Below are positions 25,768-34,637 of a DNA stretch of 64,000 nucleotides, piece after piece (positions within the stretch are counted from its first letter, which is position 1; every line of letters begins with the position of its first letter). Under the pieces are notes generated by a model that saw only the letters and a program-made list of their open reading frames with translations, made no database searches and was not told the DNA's origin. The translations under genes and the position numbers were made by a program. This stretch comes from Paraburkholderia sp. BL21I4N1 (GTDB lineage Bacteria > Pseudomonadota > Gammaproteobacteria > Burkholderiales > Burkholderiaceae): positions 496,001 through 560,000 of the forward strand of contig NZ_PVEN01000001.1 of the NCBI RefSeq assembly GCF_002973525.1, read 5' to 3'.

Positions 25768-26637
25768 ATGAACGGAGAGCACCGGAAAATGGACAAACAC
25801 GCCGCCGACAGTGAGCCGGGCGGCGCGGAACCGTCGGCGCAAGCCGCCTTCACGGCCTACGCCGAACCGCTCGTCGACGAAGCGATCGAGGAGGGCAAAG
25901 CGGTTCGCGAAGGCGCCTCGCCCGAAACGCTGCACAAGTTTCGCGTGTCGCTGCGGCGTCTGCGTTCCCTGTGGTGGGCTTTCCAGCCCTTGCTCGAAAA
26001 AGGCGAGAACACGCGGCAACGCGCGCTATACAAGTACCTGGCCACGGCGGCCGGCAAGACGCGTGACTGGGACATCCTGAACGAGTTGCTGAGCCGCAAG
26101 GGTAGCGGCGCGAGCGACCTTGCGCCCAAGCTTCGGGAAGCACGCGACGAGGCCTTGGCCACGAGCCGGGAAACGCTCTCGAACGCGGACGTCAAGCATT
26201 TGCTGCGCGAGGCGCTGAGCAGCGCCGCCAGGGAATTGAACACCGGGCCGGAGCGCGTGCCGCTGCAGGAATTCGCCAATCAACGCGTGGCGGCGTCGGA
26301 ACGCGCCTTGAAGAAGCGCATGAAGCACGCGCGCCGGGCGAAGCGCGCCAACTACACCGCCTTTCACGATGTCAGAAAGGAAGGCAAGAAACTGCGCTAT
26401 CTGCTGGAGTTTTTTGCGCCGGTGCTGAGCGGCGGCCATAAGCGCACGCTCAAGCGTTTGAAACAGATTCAGAAACGCTTCGGGACGCTAAACGATATCG
26501 TCGCCAGCGAAATGCTGCTGCGTGACAATGCCGCGTTGCTGGCCGATGCCGGCGACACCGACGCGGCGCTTCACTGGCTGAAGAAAGAGCGCAAACGGCG
26601 GATGCGGTCGGCGGCCAGTCTGCTGCGCAATCACTGA
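25768..26637 (+). CDS. CHAD-domain protein
   Basis: A 289-residue, strongly basic helical protein consisting of a CHAD domain (conserved histidine alpha-helical domain). Family marks are the conserved His in ETLHKFRVSLRRLRSLWWAF near residue 56, the AGKTRDWDIL motif near residue 95, and FHDVRKEGKKLRYLLEFFAP near residue 200 with its second conserved His. It ends with KRLKQIQKRFGTLNDIVAS. CHAD domains bind polyphosphate through these basic helices, known from structures and from localisation to polyphosphate granules. Placement 150 bases from pit and near ppk2 fits that role. ATG at 25768 or 25789 are both possible; AAAAGGGG precedes the first. Confidence 0.9.
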   Translation: MNGEHRKMDKHAADSEPGGAEPSAQAAFTAYAEPLVDEAIEEGKAVREGASPETLHKFRVSLRRLRSLWWAFQPLLEKGENTRQRALYKYLATAAGKTRDWDILNELLSRKGSGASDLAPKLREARDEALATSRETLSNADVKHLLREALSSAARELNTGPERVPLQEFANQRVAASERALKKRMKHARRAKRANYTAFHDVRKEGKKLRYLLEFFAPVLSGGHKRTLKRLKQIQKRFGTLNDIVASEMLLRDNAALLADAGDTDAALHWLKKERKRRMRSAASLLRNH

Positions 26638-26654
26638 GCGGACTATCGCGCCGG

Positions 26655-27761
26655 TTACGTGCTTTGACTGCGGCGCGGCGCGAAACCGCGCAGCGTGATC
26701 GCGCCGCGAGTTTCGTCATGCAGGGTGGGCGTGTCGCGGATGTCGCGGAAGTTGCCGCGCGTGCCGTTGATCGCGTCGTCGGGCGGCGGCGGTCGTTTGC
26801 CGGTGGTCACTGCGTCGGCCGCCCCGAGCGGCTCGACGGGAAAACCGCGCCGTTGCCACGCGTCCAGCCCACCTCTCAACGCGCGAATCCGCGTATAGCC
26901 GCCCAACCGCATGCGCTGCGTGATCTCCACCGCAGTCGCGCTATCCGGGCAAATGCAGTAAATCACCCTGTCGTACGTGCGAAGTGCGAAGTCGATCTGC
27001 TCGGTCGAATGCGGATCGAGTGCGAGCGCGCCGGGAATCGTGCGCTGCGTATCGAGCGCGAGCGCCTGCGGGCGCGCGTCGAGCACCTTGGGCGGCACGA
27101 TTCGTCGCCAGCCGCGCGGCGCGTTTTGCGCTGTCTCGGCCGAAGCCGCCTGCGCGAATCGCCGACGCTCACGCCGCCGTTGATGCATCCGGTAAAGCAG
27201 ATAGACGAGCGCGGCGCCCAGCAGAATATCGATCACCGTACCGCCGCGCGCTTTCACCAGGTCGAGCAGCATGTGCAACTGCCGTTCCGCCGCAGCGCCG
27301 CCGAGCAGCCAGAAGTTGGCCCACGCGAGCACGCCCACCAGATCCCAGGCCGCATAGATACGCGTGTCGACGGCTGTCGTGCCCATCAGCGGTGGGGTAA
27401 TTAGCGCGAGGCCGGGGACGAACTTCGAGATCGACACGAGCGGTACGCCGAAGCGTTCGAATAGCGAGCGCGCTTTGTCCACTTTGGAATCGATTGCGGG
27501 CGAGAGCCGGCCGAGCGCGGCCATCAGCTTGCGGCCATACAGACGGCCGGCGGCGAACCACGTGGCGTCGCCGATCAGCGCGCCGAGCACCGCGGCGCAC
27601 AGGATCGGCCAGAACGACAGCGTGCCGGCGGCGATCGCGGACCCGGCGAAAAGCAGCACGGGCACTGCGGGAATCGGCACCCCCAGGCGCGTCAACAGGA
27701 CGTTGATGAACACGAACGCGCCACCCCAGGTTGCAATCGCCGAAGACGGAAACTCTACCAA
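26655..27761 (-). CDS. DedA-family membrane protein fused to a rhodanese domain
   Basis: A 368-residue inner-membrane fusion. Residues 1-200 form a DedA/SNARE-associated domain: GALIGDATWFAAGRLYGRKLM with the conserved acidic and Arg residues, then RFGVPLVSISKFVPGLALITPPLMG, the family's best-known motif. A basic linker (RRRERRRFAQ) leads to a rhodanese-like domain (about 225-315) whose active-site loop reads YCICPDSATA with a Cys in the catalytic position. DedA proteins act in lipid scrambling and membrane homeostasis, and rhodaneses carry sulfane sulfur. What the fusion does is not known. The gene is 17 bases from the convergent CHAD gene. Confidence 0.87.
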   Translation of the reverse strand: MVEFPSSAIATWGGAFVFINVLLTRLGVPIPAVPVLLFAGSAIAAGTLSFWPILCAAVLGALIGDATWFAAGRLYGRKLMAALGRLSPAIDSKVDKARSLFERFGVPLVSISKFVPGLALITPPLMGTTAVDTRIYAAWDLVGVLAWANFWLLGGAAAERQLHMLLDLVKARGGTVIDILLGAALVYLLYRMHQRRRERRRFAQAASAETAQNAPRGWRRIVPPKVLDARPQALALDTQRTIPGALALDPHSTEQIDFALRTYDRVIYCICPDSATAVEITQRMRLGGYTRIRALRGGLDAWQRRGFPVEPLGAADAVTTGKRPPPPDDAINGTRGNFRDIRDTPTLHDETRGAITLRGFAPRRSQST

Positions 27762-28045
27762 TTGAGCCGCTCCTGTTATGACGTTTGGGCCGGCTTGAAG
27801 CGGCCTTCGTTAGTGTGCCTGCAAAGTACGTTCCCGGCGGGCATGATTGCCGGCATGGGTGTTTCGCGCGGGCGGCCATCGCGTCCCACCTTGCTGAGCA
27901 TACTCGATGAGTTCCACGCCAGGGCCGATGCCGGTCCGCTTGTCGATCCGCTCGACAGCACGCTGCAATTTCGTTCAAGACCGCTCGCCGCCCGCGCGCC
28001 TATTCTGCCTGCTCGTTTCAACGCATCCACGACGAGGACGGCACC

Positions 28046-28951
28046 ATGAATTCGCGGCATCTCGGATACCTCTTTTGCGCACTGGCGATGCTCGGCGTCG
28101 GCAGTACGGTGGTAGTCAGCAAATCGATCGCGGCCGGCTTGCCGCCGTTCAGCGCGACCGCGCTGCGCTTCGCGATCGCGTTTCCGCTGTTCGTGCTGGT
28201 CATGCGCTGGCGCGGCGTGCGCTGGCCGCGCCTGGATCGCCACGACACGTTGCTTGTGATCGCCCAGGCCGGCGCGGGCAGCGTCGGCTATACGGTGTTG
28301 CTGATTAGCGGCATGAAACTCGCGTCGGCCGCGGATGCCGGTGTGATTGCCGGCACCTTGCCCGCGGTGTCGGCGGCCGTGGCGATGCTCGCGCTCGGCG
28401 AGCGCCCGGCGCCGGCGTTGATCGGCGCGATTCTGCTGGCCACAACGGGCGTGCTGGTGTGTACCGTCCATCCCGACGATTTCACCGCGCCGCATGCGGC
28501 GAGTTCGCTGATGGGGAATGCGCTGGTGTTCGCGGCAATCGTCTGCGAGGCGCTTTTCATTCTGCTCAACCGGAAGCTGCATCAGCCGGTCGCGCCGCTG
28601 CCGCTGTCGGCGTTGATGTGCGGGATTGGTTTCGCCGTCGCGATCGTGCCTGCCTGCTTCGAGAAACCGTGGGCACTTCAGGTCGATGTCCACGCGCTGG
28701 CCGGCGTGCTGTACTACGCGCTGGTGCCGACGGTGGCCGGTTTCGTGCTCTGGTATGCGGGCGCGGCGCGGATCAGCGGTGCGGAGGCCGGATTAATGAC
28801 CGCGCTGGTGCCGGTCAGCGCGGTGGCACTGGCTGCGCTCGTGTTGCGCGAACCGGTGAGTGCGGCGCAACTGACGGGCGTGGCGTGCGTGCTCGGCGCG
28901 GTGTTGCTCGCCACCGTGGGCCGGATGGGCGCCGCGCGGAGTACGGCGTGA
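28046..28951 (+). CDS. EamA/DMT-superfamily transporter
   Basis: A 301-residue inner-membrane exporter with about ten hydrophobic helices arranged as two EamA repeats. The first begins LFCALAMLGVGSTVVVSKSIAAGLPPFSATALRF; the second includes LAGVLYYALVPTVAGFVLWYAGAARI and ends TALVPVSAVALAALVLREPVSAAQLTG. These are the standard EamA conserved regions, which in other members export amino acids or related metabolites. The substrate is unknown. It is monocistronic, on the strand opposite to its neighbours. The start at 28046 has a GAGGA site. Short tandem 12-base repeats (28990-29013) follow the gene. Confidence 0.88.
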   Translation: MNSRHLGYLFCALAMLGVGSTVVVSKSIAAGLPPFSATALRFAIAFPLFVLVMRWRGVRWPRLDRHDTLLVIAQAGAGSVGYTVLLISGMKLASAADAGVIAGTLPAVSAAVAMLALGERPAPALIGAILLATTGVLVCTVHPDDFTAPHAASSLMGNALVFAAIVCEALFILLNRKLHQPVAPLPLSALMCGIGFAVAIVPACFEKPWALQVDVHALAGVLYYALVPTVAGFVLWYAGAARISGAEAGLMTALVPVSAVALAALVLREPVSAAQLTGVACVLGAVLLATVGRMGAARSTA

Positions 28952-28989
28952 AGCACGGCGCAAAGCCGGTTTAAAGCGCGGCGTAAGGC

Positions 28990-29013
28990 ACGAAACGAAG
29001 TACGAAACGAAGC
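28990..29013. repeat. two tandem 12-base repeats
   Basis: ACGAAACGAAG(T/C) occurs twice in a row in the spacer between the EamA gene and folE, next to related GAAGCACGGC copies. It is probably simple-sequence slippage with no evident function. Confidence 0.5.
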
Positions 29014-29059
29014 ACGGCATGAAGCACGCCATGATCGTGGCCGCCCATCCCATTACGAA

Positions 29060-29698
29060 TCAGGTATTCGCCACGGCCACCACGCCCGGATTCCCCACGA
29101 TCGACAGAAACTCGCGGCGGGTCGACGGATCGGAGCGGAACGTACCCAGCATGCGCGAAGTGACCATCGTCACGCCGGCCTTGTGGACGCCGCGCGTGGA
29201 CATGCATTGGTGAGCCGCTTCAAGAATCACGCCGACGCCCGCCGGTTGCAGCACTTCATTCAACGTGTCGGCGATCTGCACCGTCATCTTTTCCTGAATC
29301 TGCAGGCGCTTGGCGAACGCATCGACGAGACGCGCCAGTTTCGAAATGCCGACCACCCGATGCTGAGGCAGATACGCCACGTGCGCGCGCCCGATGATAG
29401 GCACCATGTGGTGCTCGCAATAGCTTTCGAAACGGATGTCTTTCAGCACGATCATTTCGTCGTAGCCGTCCACTTCGGAGAAGGTGCGGGCGAGGATCTC
29501 GCGCGGATCGACCTGATAGCCCGCATAGAACTCCTCGTACGAGCGCACCACGCGCGCCGGTGTGTCGATCAGGCCTTCGCGCGCCGGATCGTCGCCGGCC
29601 CAACGCAGCAGCACGCGAACGGCCGCTTCGGCTTCTTCGCGGCTCGGGCGGTCCGCGTTCGCCGCGGGTTGGATTTTTTCTGACTTGCTGCTGGTCAT
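29060..29698 (-). CDS. folE: GTP cyclohydrolase I (FolE)
   Basis: A 212-residue enzyme converting GTP to 7,8-dihydroneopterin triphosphate, the first step to tetrahydrofolate and pterins, in the cytoplasm. The zinc ligands are visible as C94 and H97 in [11 protein letters not shown] and C165 in HQCMSTRG. The [20 protein letters not shown] active-site helix and the [14 protein letters not shown] segment are also present. The start at 29698 removes an unlikely upstream extension. It is not linked to other folate genes here, so it may be a second copy, as is usual in Burkholderia. The LysR regulator lies 125 bases upstream on the same strand. Confidence 0.93.
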   Translation of the reverse strand: MTSSKSEKIQPAANADRPSREEAEAAVRVLLRWAGDDPAREGLIDTPARVVRSYEEFYAGYQVDPREILARTFSEVDGYDEMIVLKDIRFESYCEHHMVPIIGRAHVAYLPQHRVVGISKLARLVDAFAKRLQIQEKMTVQIADTLNEVLQPAGVGVILEAAHQCMSTRGVHKAGVTMVTSRMLGTFRSDPSTRREFLSIVGNPGVVAVANT

Positions 29699-29823
29699 GC
29701 GGTGTTCCTCCGGGAGCGCGCGTGGCCGCTGCTGCTGGCGCGTGGGGTCAATGAGTGCGGCCATTGTTCCATGTTTTATGCCATTTCGTGCCGATCACCC
29801 TATCGCTGTCGGGGCGCGGGCGA

Positions 29824-30753
29824 CTACTTTGGCCATTCGTCCATGGCATCGTTGAAGAGTCCGGCGACCACACCGCGCAACCAGCTCGCGCGCGGATCGT
29901 TATGAAACTTGCGATGCCAGTGCTGCCGCAGATCGAAACGCGGCAACGGCAGCGGCGGTTCGACCAGCGTGATCGACGCATGCTCCGACACGTACGCGAA
30001 ACCGATCGCATGCGGCACGGTCGCCAGCAGATCGGTCCGCGCGAGGATGAACGGCAGGCTCATGAAATGCGGCGTTTCGAGCACGGCGCGCCGCCTGATG
30101 CGTTTTTTCTCCAGGAATTGCTCCAGCACTTCCTGGCTGCGTCCTTCGGCGCGGACCACGGCGTGGCCCGCCGCCACGAACTGCGCGAGGGTAAGCGGCG
30201 CCTTCGCCAAGGGATGGCCGGCGCGCATCAGGCAGATGAAGCGATGCGTGAAGAGCCGTTGCTGGAAGAAGTTGTTGCCTGCGAGGTCCGGGAAATAGCC
30301 GACCGCCAGGTCGACGTCGCCCGATTCGAGCCCGCGTTCCACATTCGACGGCGACAGCGTCACCGAGCGCAGATTCGCGAACGGCGCGCGTTCGGCGAAG
30401 AGTTGCAGCAGGCGCGGCAGAAAGACGATCTCGCCGACGTCGGAAAGCGCGATCGAAAAAGTGTGCGTGCTGGTGTCCGGATCGAAATCCTGGACGTCGA
30501 GCATGCCTTTCTCGATTCGCAGCAAGGCGTCGCGCGCGGCCGGCAGGATGGCGAGCGCGCGCGGCGTCGGTTCCATGCCTTTGGACGTGCGCACGAACAG
30601 TGGATCGTCGAAGTATTCGCGCAGCCTTCCTAGCGCGGTACTGACGCGCGGCTGACTCACGCCGAGCTGGTCGGCGGCGCGGCTGACGTTGCGCGTGTCT
30701 TCCATCGCGACTAGAAAGGGGATCAGGTTCAGATCCAGGTTTGTCTCGGACAT
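29824..30753 (-). CDS. LysR-family transcriptional regulator
   Basis: A 309-residue LysR protein. The N-terminal winged helix-turn-helix reads DLNLIPFLVAMEDTRNVSRAADQLGVSQPRVSTALGRLREYFDDPLFVR, closest in style to the NodD/NahR/LinR group. The C-terminal effector domain runs from about 92 to 300. It is encoded divergently from the pca operon, with 284 bases between the two starts, so it is the natural candidate regulator of pcaIJBDC. In other beta-proteobacteria both LysR (PcaQ-like) and IclR (PcaR) proteins do this job. The effector is unknown. Its own ATG at 30753 is preceded by no strong ribosome site. Confidence 0.88.
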   Translation of the reverse strand: MSETNLDLNLIPFLVAMEDTRNVSRAADQLGVSQPRVSTALGRLREYFDDPLFVRTSKGMEPTPRALAILPAARDALLRIEKGMLDVQDFDPDTSTHTFSIALSDVGEIVFLPRLLQLFAERAPFANLRSVTLSPSNVERGLESGDVDLAVGYFPDLAGNNFFQQRLFTHRFICLMRAGHPLAKAPLTLAQFVAAGHAVVRAEGRSQEVLEQFLEKKRIRRRAVLETPHFMSLPFILARTDLLATVPHAIGFAYVSEHASITLVEPPLPLPRFDLRQHWHRKFHNDPRASWLRGVVAGLFNDAMDEWPK

Positions 30754-30895
30754 GCTTGGTCGGGCCCGCTGCGAGCGGTGCGGAGGAGGGATTATTTGCC
30801 TATCGGTATAGAGGGTAGTCCAAAAATCTCACCTGAGGATAGTGCGACCGGCTTTGTTGCAGACCAGAACCGTGAATCAGCGGGATTGCCCTGCC

Positions 30896-30925
30896 TTGAC
30901 AATGCGGCCAAAGCGCAACGATAAT
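30896..30925 (+). promoter_or_regulatory. sigma-70 promoter of the pca operon
   Basis: TTGACA at 30896-30901 and GATAAT at 30920-30925, 18 bases apart, make a near-consensus promoter about 110 bases upstream of the first pca gene. It predicts a start near 30932. Confidence 0.7.
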
Positions 30926-30934
30926 TGCCATAAC

Positions 30935-30968
30935 GTTCGCTAAACGAATCCATGTTCATATAACGAAC
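30935..30968 (+). promoter_or_regulatory. two inverted repeats, candidate pca operator
   Basis: TTCG-CTAAA-CGAA (30936-30948) and GTTC-ATATAAC-GAAC (30954-30968) lie directly downstream of the pca promoter and would cover the transcription start. The position suits a repressor. An IclR-type PcaR or the divergent LysR protein could bind; which one cannot be told. Confidence 0.55.
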
Positions 30969-31037
30969 AAATCGACGGTGAACACACCGGCAAGGCGGCA
31001 GCCCAGCGGCACGCAGCGTTCCCAAAGGAAATTCGAC

Positions 31038-31736
31038 ATGATCAACAAGATTTTCGAGTCACTTGAATCGGCCGTCGCCGACGTCCACGACGGCGCGACC
31101 GTCATGATCGGCGGCTTCGGCACGGCCGGCATGCCGTCGGAGCTGATCGACGCACTGATCGAACAGGGCGCGCGCGAGCTGACCATCGTCAACAACAACG
31201 CGGGCAATGGCGACATCGGCCTCGCCGCATTGCTCAAAGCCAAACGCGTGCGCAAGATCATCTGCTCGTTTCCGCGTCAGACCGATTCATATGTGTTCGA
31301 CGCGCTGTATCGCGCTGGCGAGATCGAACTCGAACTGGTGCCGCAAGGTAATCTCGCGGAACGGATTCGCGCGGCCGGTGCGGGCATTGGCGGCTTTTTC
31401 ACGCCGACCGCTTACGGCACGCGCCTTGCCGAAGGCAAGGAAACCCGTCTGATCGACGGCAAGCATTACGTGCTGGAGTCGCCGCTGCATGCGGATTTCG
31501 CGCTCATCAAGGCGTACAAGGGCGACCGCTGGGGCAACCTCACCTACCGCAAGACGGCGCGCAATTTCGGCCCGATCATGGCCAGCGCGGCGAAAACCGC
31601 GATCGTGCAGGTGTCGCACGTGGTGCCGCTCGGCGAACTCGATCCGGAAGTGATCGTCACGCCCGGCATCTTCGTGCAACGCGTGATTGAAGTGCCGCAA
31701 GCGGTGGGTCAAACCACCGCCGCCACCGCCGCCTGA
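31038..31736 (+). CDS. pcaI: 3-oxoadipate CoA-transferase subunit A (PcaI)
   Basis: The alpha subunit of the enzyme that moves CoA from succinyl-CoA to 3-oxoadipate in the beta-ketoadipate pathway. It has 232 residues. The CoA-transferase family I signature is present near the N-terminus (DGATVMIGGFGTAGMPSELI), followed by the GNLAERIRAAGAGIGGFFTPTAYGT segment with the family's conserved Gly-rich run. The start at 31038 follows an AAAGGAAA ribosome site; the upstream extension is ignored. pcaJ follows by 13 bases, so the two subunits are co-made. Substrate (3-oxoadipate rather than acetoacetate) is inferred from the pcaB, pcaD and pcaC genes next to it. Confidence 0.92.
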   Translation: MINKIFESLESAVADVHDGATVMIGGFGTAGMPSELIDALIEQGARELTIVNNNAGNGDIGLAALLKAKRVRKIICSFPRQTDSYVFDALYRAGEIELELVPQGNLAERIRAAGAGIGGFFTPTAYGTRLAEGKETRLIDGKHYVLESPLHADFALIKAYKGDRWGNLTYRKTARNFGPIMASAAKTAIVQVSHVVPLGELDPEVIVTPGIFVQRVIEVPQAVGQTTAATAA

Positions 31737-31749
31737 CCCGGAGACCGAC

Positions 31750-32427
31750 ATGAAAAAACTGACTCGCGATGAAATGGCCAAGCGCGTTGCGCTGGATATC
31801 CCCGAAGGCGCTTACGTGAACCTCGGGATCGGCGTGCCCACGCTGGTGGCCAACCATCTCGCCGCCGACAAGGAAATTTTCCTGCACAGCGAAAACGGCC
31901 TGCTCGGCATGGGCCCGGCGCCCGCCAAAGGCGACGAAGACGACGAACTGATCAACGCCGGCAAGCAGCACGTCACGCTGCTCACGGGCGGCGCGTACTT
32001 TCACCACGCCGATTCGTTCGCGATGATGCGTGGCGGCCATCTGGACTTCTGCGTGCTCGGCGCGTTCCAGGTGTCGGCCAAGGGCGATCTGGCGAACTGG
32101 CACACCGGCGCACCGGACGCGATCCCGGCCGTGGGCGGCGCGATGGATCTGGCGATCGGCGCGAAGCAGGTGTACGTGATGATGGAACACCTCACGAAGC
32201 AGGGCGAGAGCAAGATCGCCGCCGAATGTACGTATCCGGTCACGGGTATCGCATGTGTGGACCGTATCTATACGGACCTCGCGATGATCGACGTGACGGA
32301 TCAAGGCCTCGTGGTGCGCGAGATTTTCTCGGACATCGATTTCGACGCGCTGCACAAGCTGACCGGCGTGCCGCTGATCGACGGGACGCAGGCGGCACAA
32401 ACGGCACAAGCGGCGCGGGCGGGTTAA
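31750..32427 (+). CDS. pcaJ: 3-oxoadipate CoA-transferase subunit B (PcaJ)
   Basis: The beta subunit, 225 residues, which holds the catalytic glutamate: E48 in LHSENGLLGMGP, the family's second signature. GIGVPTLVANHL precedes it, and GGHLDFCVLGAFQVS with KMVPGMGGAMDL-like residues (here IPAVGGAMDLAIGAKQVYV) follows, all as expected. A low-complexity tail (TQAAQTAQAARAG) ends the protein and is probably disordered. Its ATG has CCCGGAGACC upstream. It belongs to one transcript with pcaI before it and pcaB 33 bases after it. Confidence 0.92.
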   Translation: MKKLTRDEMAKRVALDIPEGAYVNLGIGVPTLVANHLAADKEIFLHSENGLLGMGPAPAKGDEDDELINAGKQHVTLLTGGAYFHHADSFAMMRGGHLDFCVLGAFQVSAKGDLANWHTGAPDAIPAVGGAMDLAIGAKQVYVMMEHLTKQGESKIAAECTYPVTGIACVDRIYTDLAMIDVTDQGLVVREIFSDIDFDALHKLTGVPLIDGTQAAQTAQAARAG

Positions 32428-32460
32428 GCTTCATTCCGATCCCCCGAACCCGACGCCATC

Positions 32461-33840
32461 ATGTTCGACTCCAGCGCCCGTCTGACCGGCCTTCTCTGCG
32501 GCACGCAGCCGATGAACGACCTCTGGGCGCCGCGCGCCACGCTGCAACGCATGCTCGACGTCGAAGCGGCGCTGGCGCGTGCGTCGTCCGCGCACCAGGT
32601 GATTCCCGCAGCGGCGGTGTCCGCGATCGAAGCCGCCTGCCACGCCGATCAACTCGACGCCGACGCCTTGGCGCGTGACGCCGCGCTCGGCGGCAATCTC
32701 GCGATTCCGCTCGTCAAGCAACTCACCGCGCGCGTCAAAGCCGCCGACGCCGAAGCGTCGAAATATGTGCATTGGGGCGCAACGAGTCAGGACATTATCG
32801 ACACGGCGACGGTGCTGCAATTGCGCGACACCTTCGCTCTGCTCGACCAGGGTTTGCAGGCCACGTGCAACGCGGTGGCGACACTCGCGGCCACGCATCG
32901 CGCAACGCCGATGATCGGCCGCACCTGGTTGCAGCAGGCGCTGCCCATCACACTAGGCCTGAAATTCGCGCAATGGCTCGACGCGTTGCTGCGGCATCGC
33001 GACCGGCTCGACGCATTGCGTGCTCGCGTGCTCGTGCTGCAATTCGGCGGCGCGGCCGGCACGTTGGCGAGTCTGCGCGACGCCGCGCCTCACGTCACCC
33101 AAGCGCTCGCGCAAGACCTCGGCCTCGCCGTGCCCACCTTGCCGTGGCATACGCAGCGCGACCGCATCGCCGAAACGGCGGCGTTCTTCGGCATGCTGAT
33201 CGGCACGCTCGGCAAGATCGCGCGCGACGTCTCGCTGCACATGCAAACCGAAATCGACGAACTGGCCGAACCGGCCGCGGCGGGCAAGGGCGGGTCGTCG
33301 ACCATGCCGCACAAGCGCAACCCGGTCGGCTGCGCCGCCGTGCTGACGGCCGCGACCCGCGCGCCGGGACTGGTCGCCACCGTGTTCGCCGGCATGGTCC
33401 AGGAACACGAACGCGCGCTCGGCGGCTGGCAAGCGGAATGGGACGCGCTGCCGGACCTCGCGCGCCTCGCGGGCGGCGCGCTCGCCCATATCGAACAGAT
33501 CGCCGCCGGGCTGAACGTGAACGTGCCGCGCCTCGCCGCGAATCTCGACATCACGCGTGGCCTGATTCTCGGCGAAGCGGTGATGCTCGCGCTCGGCGAC
33601 AGCATCGGCCGGCTCGACGCGCATCATCTGGTTGAGCGCGCATCGAAAGCCGCGATTCGCGACGGACAAACCCTCTTCGACGTGCTCGCCGCCGATCCGG
33701 CTGTCACCGAACATCTACCGATCGAGCGGCTGAAGCTGTTGCTCGATCCCGCACACTACGTCGGCCAGGCCCACACTTATGTGGACGCCGTGCTGGCGCT
33801 TCACACCACGCGCGCGCAGCGCGCCCCATCTAGGGAGTAA
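32461..33840 (+). CDS. pcaB: 3-carboxy-cis,cis-muconate cycloisomerase (PcaB)
   Basis: It converts 3-carboxy-cis,cis-muconate to 4-carboxymuconolactone. The protein has 459 residues and belongs to the fumarase/aspartase superfamily: the signature loop GSSTMPHKRNP runs from G278 to P288, and WGATSQDIIDTATVLQLRD near residue 103 gives the first conserved region. The catalytic-site context matches PcaB rather than adenylosuccinate lyase, also supported by position between pcaIJ and pcaDC. The start ATG at 32461 lies 33 bases after pcaJ. The next gene begins five bases after its stop. Confidence 0.92.
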   Translation: MFDSSARLTGLLCGTQPMNDLWAPRATLQRMLDVEAALARASSAHQVIPAAAVSAIEAACHADQLDADALARDAALGGNLAIPLVKQLTARVKAADAEASKYVHWGATSQDIIDTATVLQLRDTFALLDQGLQATCNAVATLAATHRATPMIGRTWLQQALPITLGLKFAQWLDALLRHRDRLDALRARVLVLQFGGAAGTLASLRDAAPHVTQALAQDLGLAVPTLPWHTQRDRIAETAAFFGMLIGTLGKIARDVSLHMQTEIDELAEPAAAGKGGSSTMPHKRNPVGCAAVLTAATRAPGLVATVFAGMVQEHERALGGWQAEWDALPDLARLAGGALAHIEQIAAGLNVNVPRLAANLDITRGLILGEAVMLALGDSIGRLDAHHLVERASKAAIRDGQTLFDVLAADPAVTEHLPIERLKLLLDPAHYVGQAHTYVDAVLALHTTRAQRAPSRE

Positions 33841-33845
33841 CCGGC

Positions 33846-34637
33846 ATGCCTTACGCCGCAGTCAACGGCACCGAGCTTCACTATCGAATCGACGGCGACC
33901 GTCACGGCAGCGCGCCGTGGATCGTGCTGTCGAATTCGCTCGGCAGCGATCTGTCCATGTGGACGCCGCAGGTCGCGGCGCTGTCCCGGCAGTTTCGCGT
34001 GCTGCGCTACGACACGCGCGGCCATGGACACTCCGAAGCGCCGAAGGGGCCGTACACGATCGACCAATTGACCGGCGACGTGCTCGGCCTGATGGACACG
34101 CTGAAGATCGCTCGCGCGCATTTTTGCGGACTGTCGATGGGCGGCCTGACCGGTGTCGCATTGGCCGCGCGCCACGCGGAACGGTTCGAGCGCGTCGTGC
34201 TGTGCAATACGGCGGCGCGCATCGGCTCGCCGGAAGTGTGGGTGCCGCGTGCCGCGAGAGCGCGCAACGAAGGCATGTCCGCGCTCGCCGACGCGGTCTT
34301 GCCACGCTGGTTCACGGCGGAGTACATCGCGCGCGAGCCGGTGGTGCTTGCCATGATCCGCGACGTCTTCGTGCACACCGACAAGGAAGGCTACGCCTCC
34401 AATTGCGATGCGATCGACGCGACCGATCTGCGCCCCGAAACCGCCGGCATCAAACTGCCGACGCTGGTGATCAGCGGCACGCACGATCTTGCCGCCACGC
34501 CGGCGCAAGGCCGCGAGTTGGCGGCGTCGATTCCGGGTGCGCGTTACGTCGAACTGGACGCCTCGCATATTTCCAACATCGAGCAGGTCGACACGTTCAC
34601 GAAGACCGTGCTCGACTTTCTGACGGAGGCGAAATGA
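33846..34637 (+). CDS. pcaD: 3-oxoadipate enol-lactonase (PcaD)
   Basis: An alpha/beta-hydrolase that opens 3-oxoadipate enol-lactone to 3-oxoadipate. In 263 residues the nucleophile elbow is CGLSMGG with S97. The oxyanion region is LSNSLGSDLSMW near residue 40, and the catalytic His is in DASHISNIEQ near residue 243. The RYDTRGHGHSEAPKGPYTIDQL segment is the usual PcaD motif. The start at 33846 follows TAGGGAGTAACC from the end of pcaB. The stop overlaps the ATG of pcaC (ATGA), so the two are translationally coupled. Confidence 0.93.
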   Translation: MPYAAVNGTELHYRIDGDRHGSAPWIVLSNSLGSDLSMWTPQVAALSRQFRVLRYDTRGHGHSEAPKGPYTIDQLTGDVLGLMDTLKIARAHFCGLSMGGLTGVALAARHAERFERVVLCNTAARIGSPEVWVPRAARARNEGMSALADAVLPRWFTAEYIAREPVVLAMIRDVFVHTDKEGYASNCDAIDATDLRPETAGIKLPTLVISGTHDLAATPAQGRELAASIPGARYVELDASHISNIEQVDTFTKTVLDFLTEAK

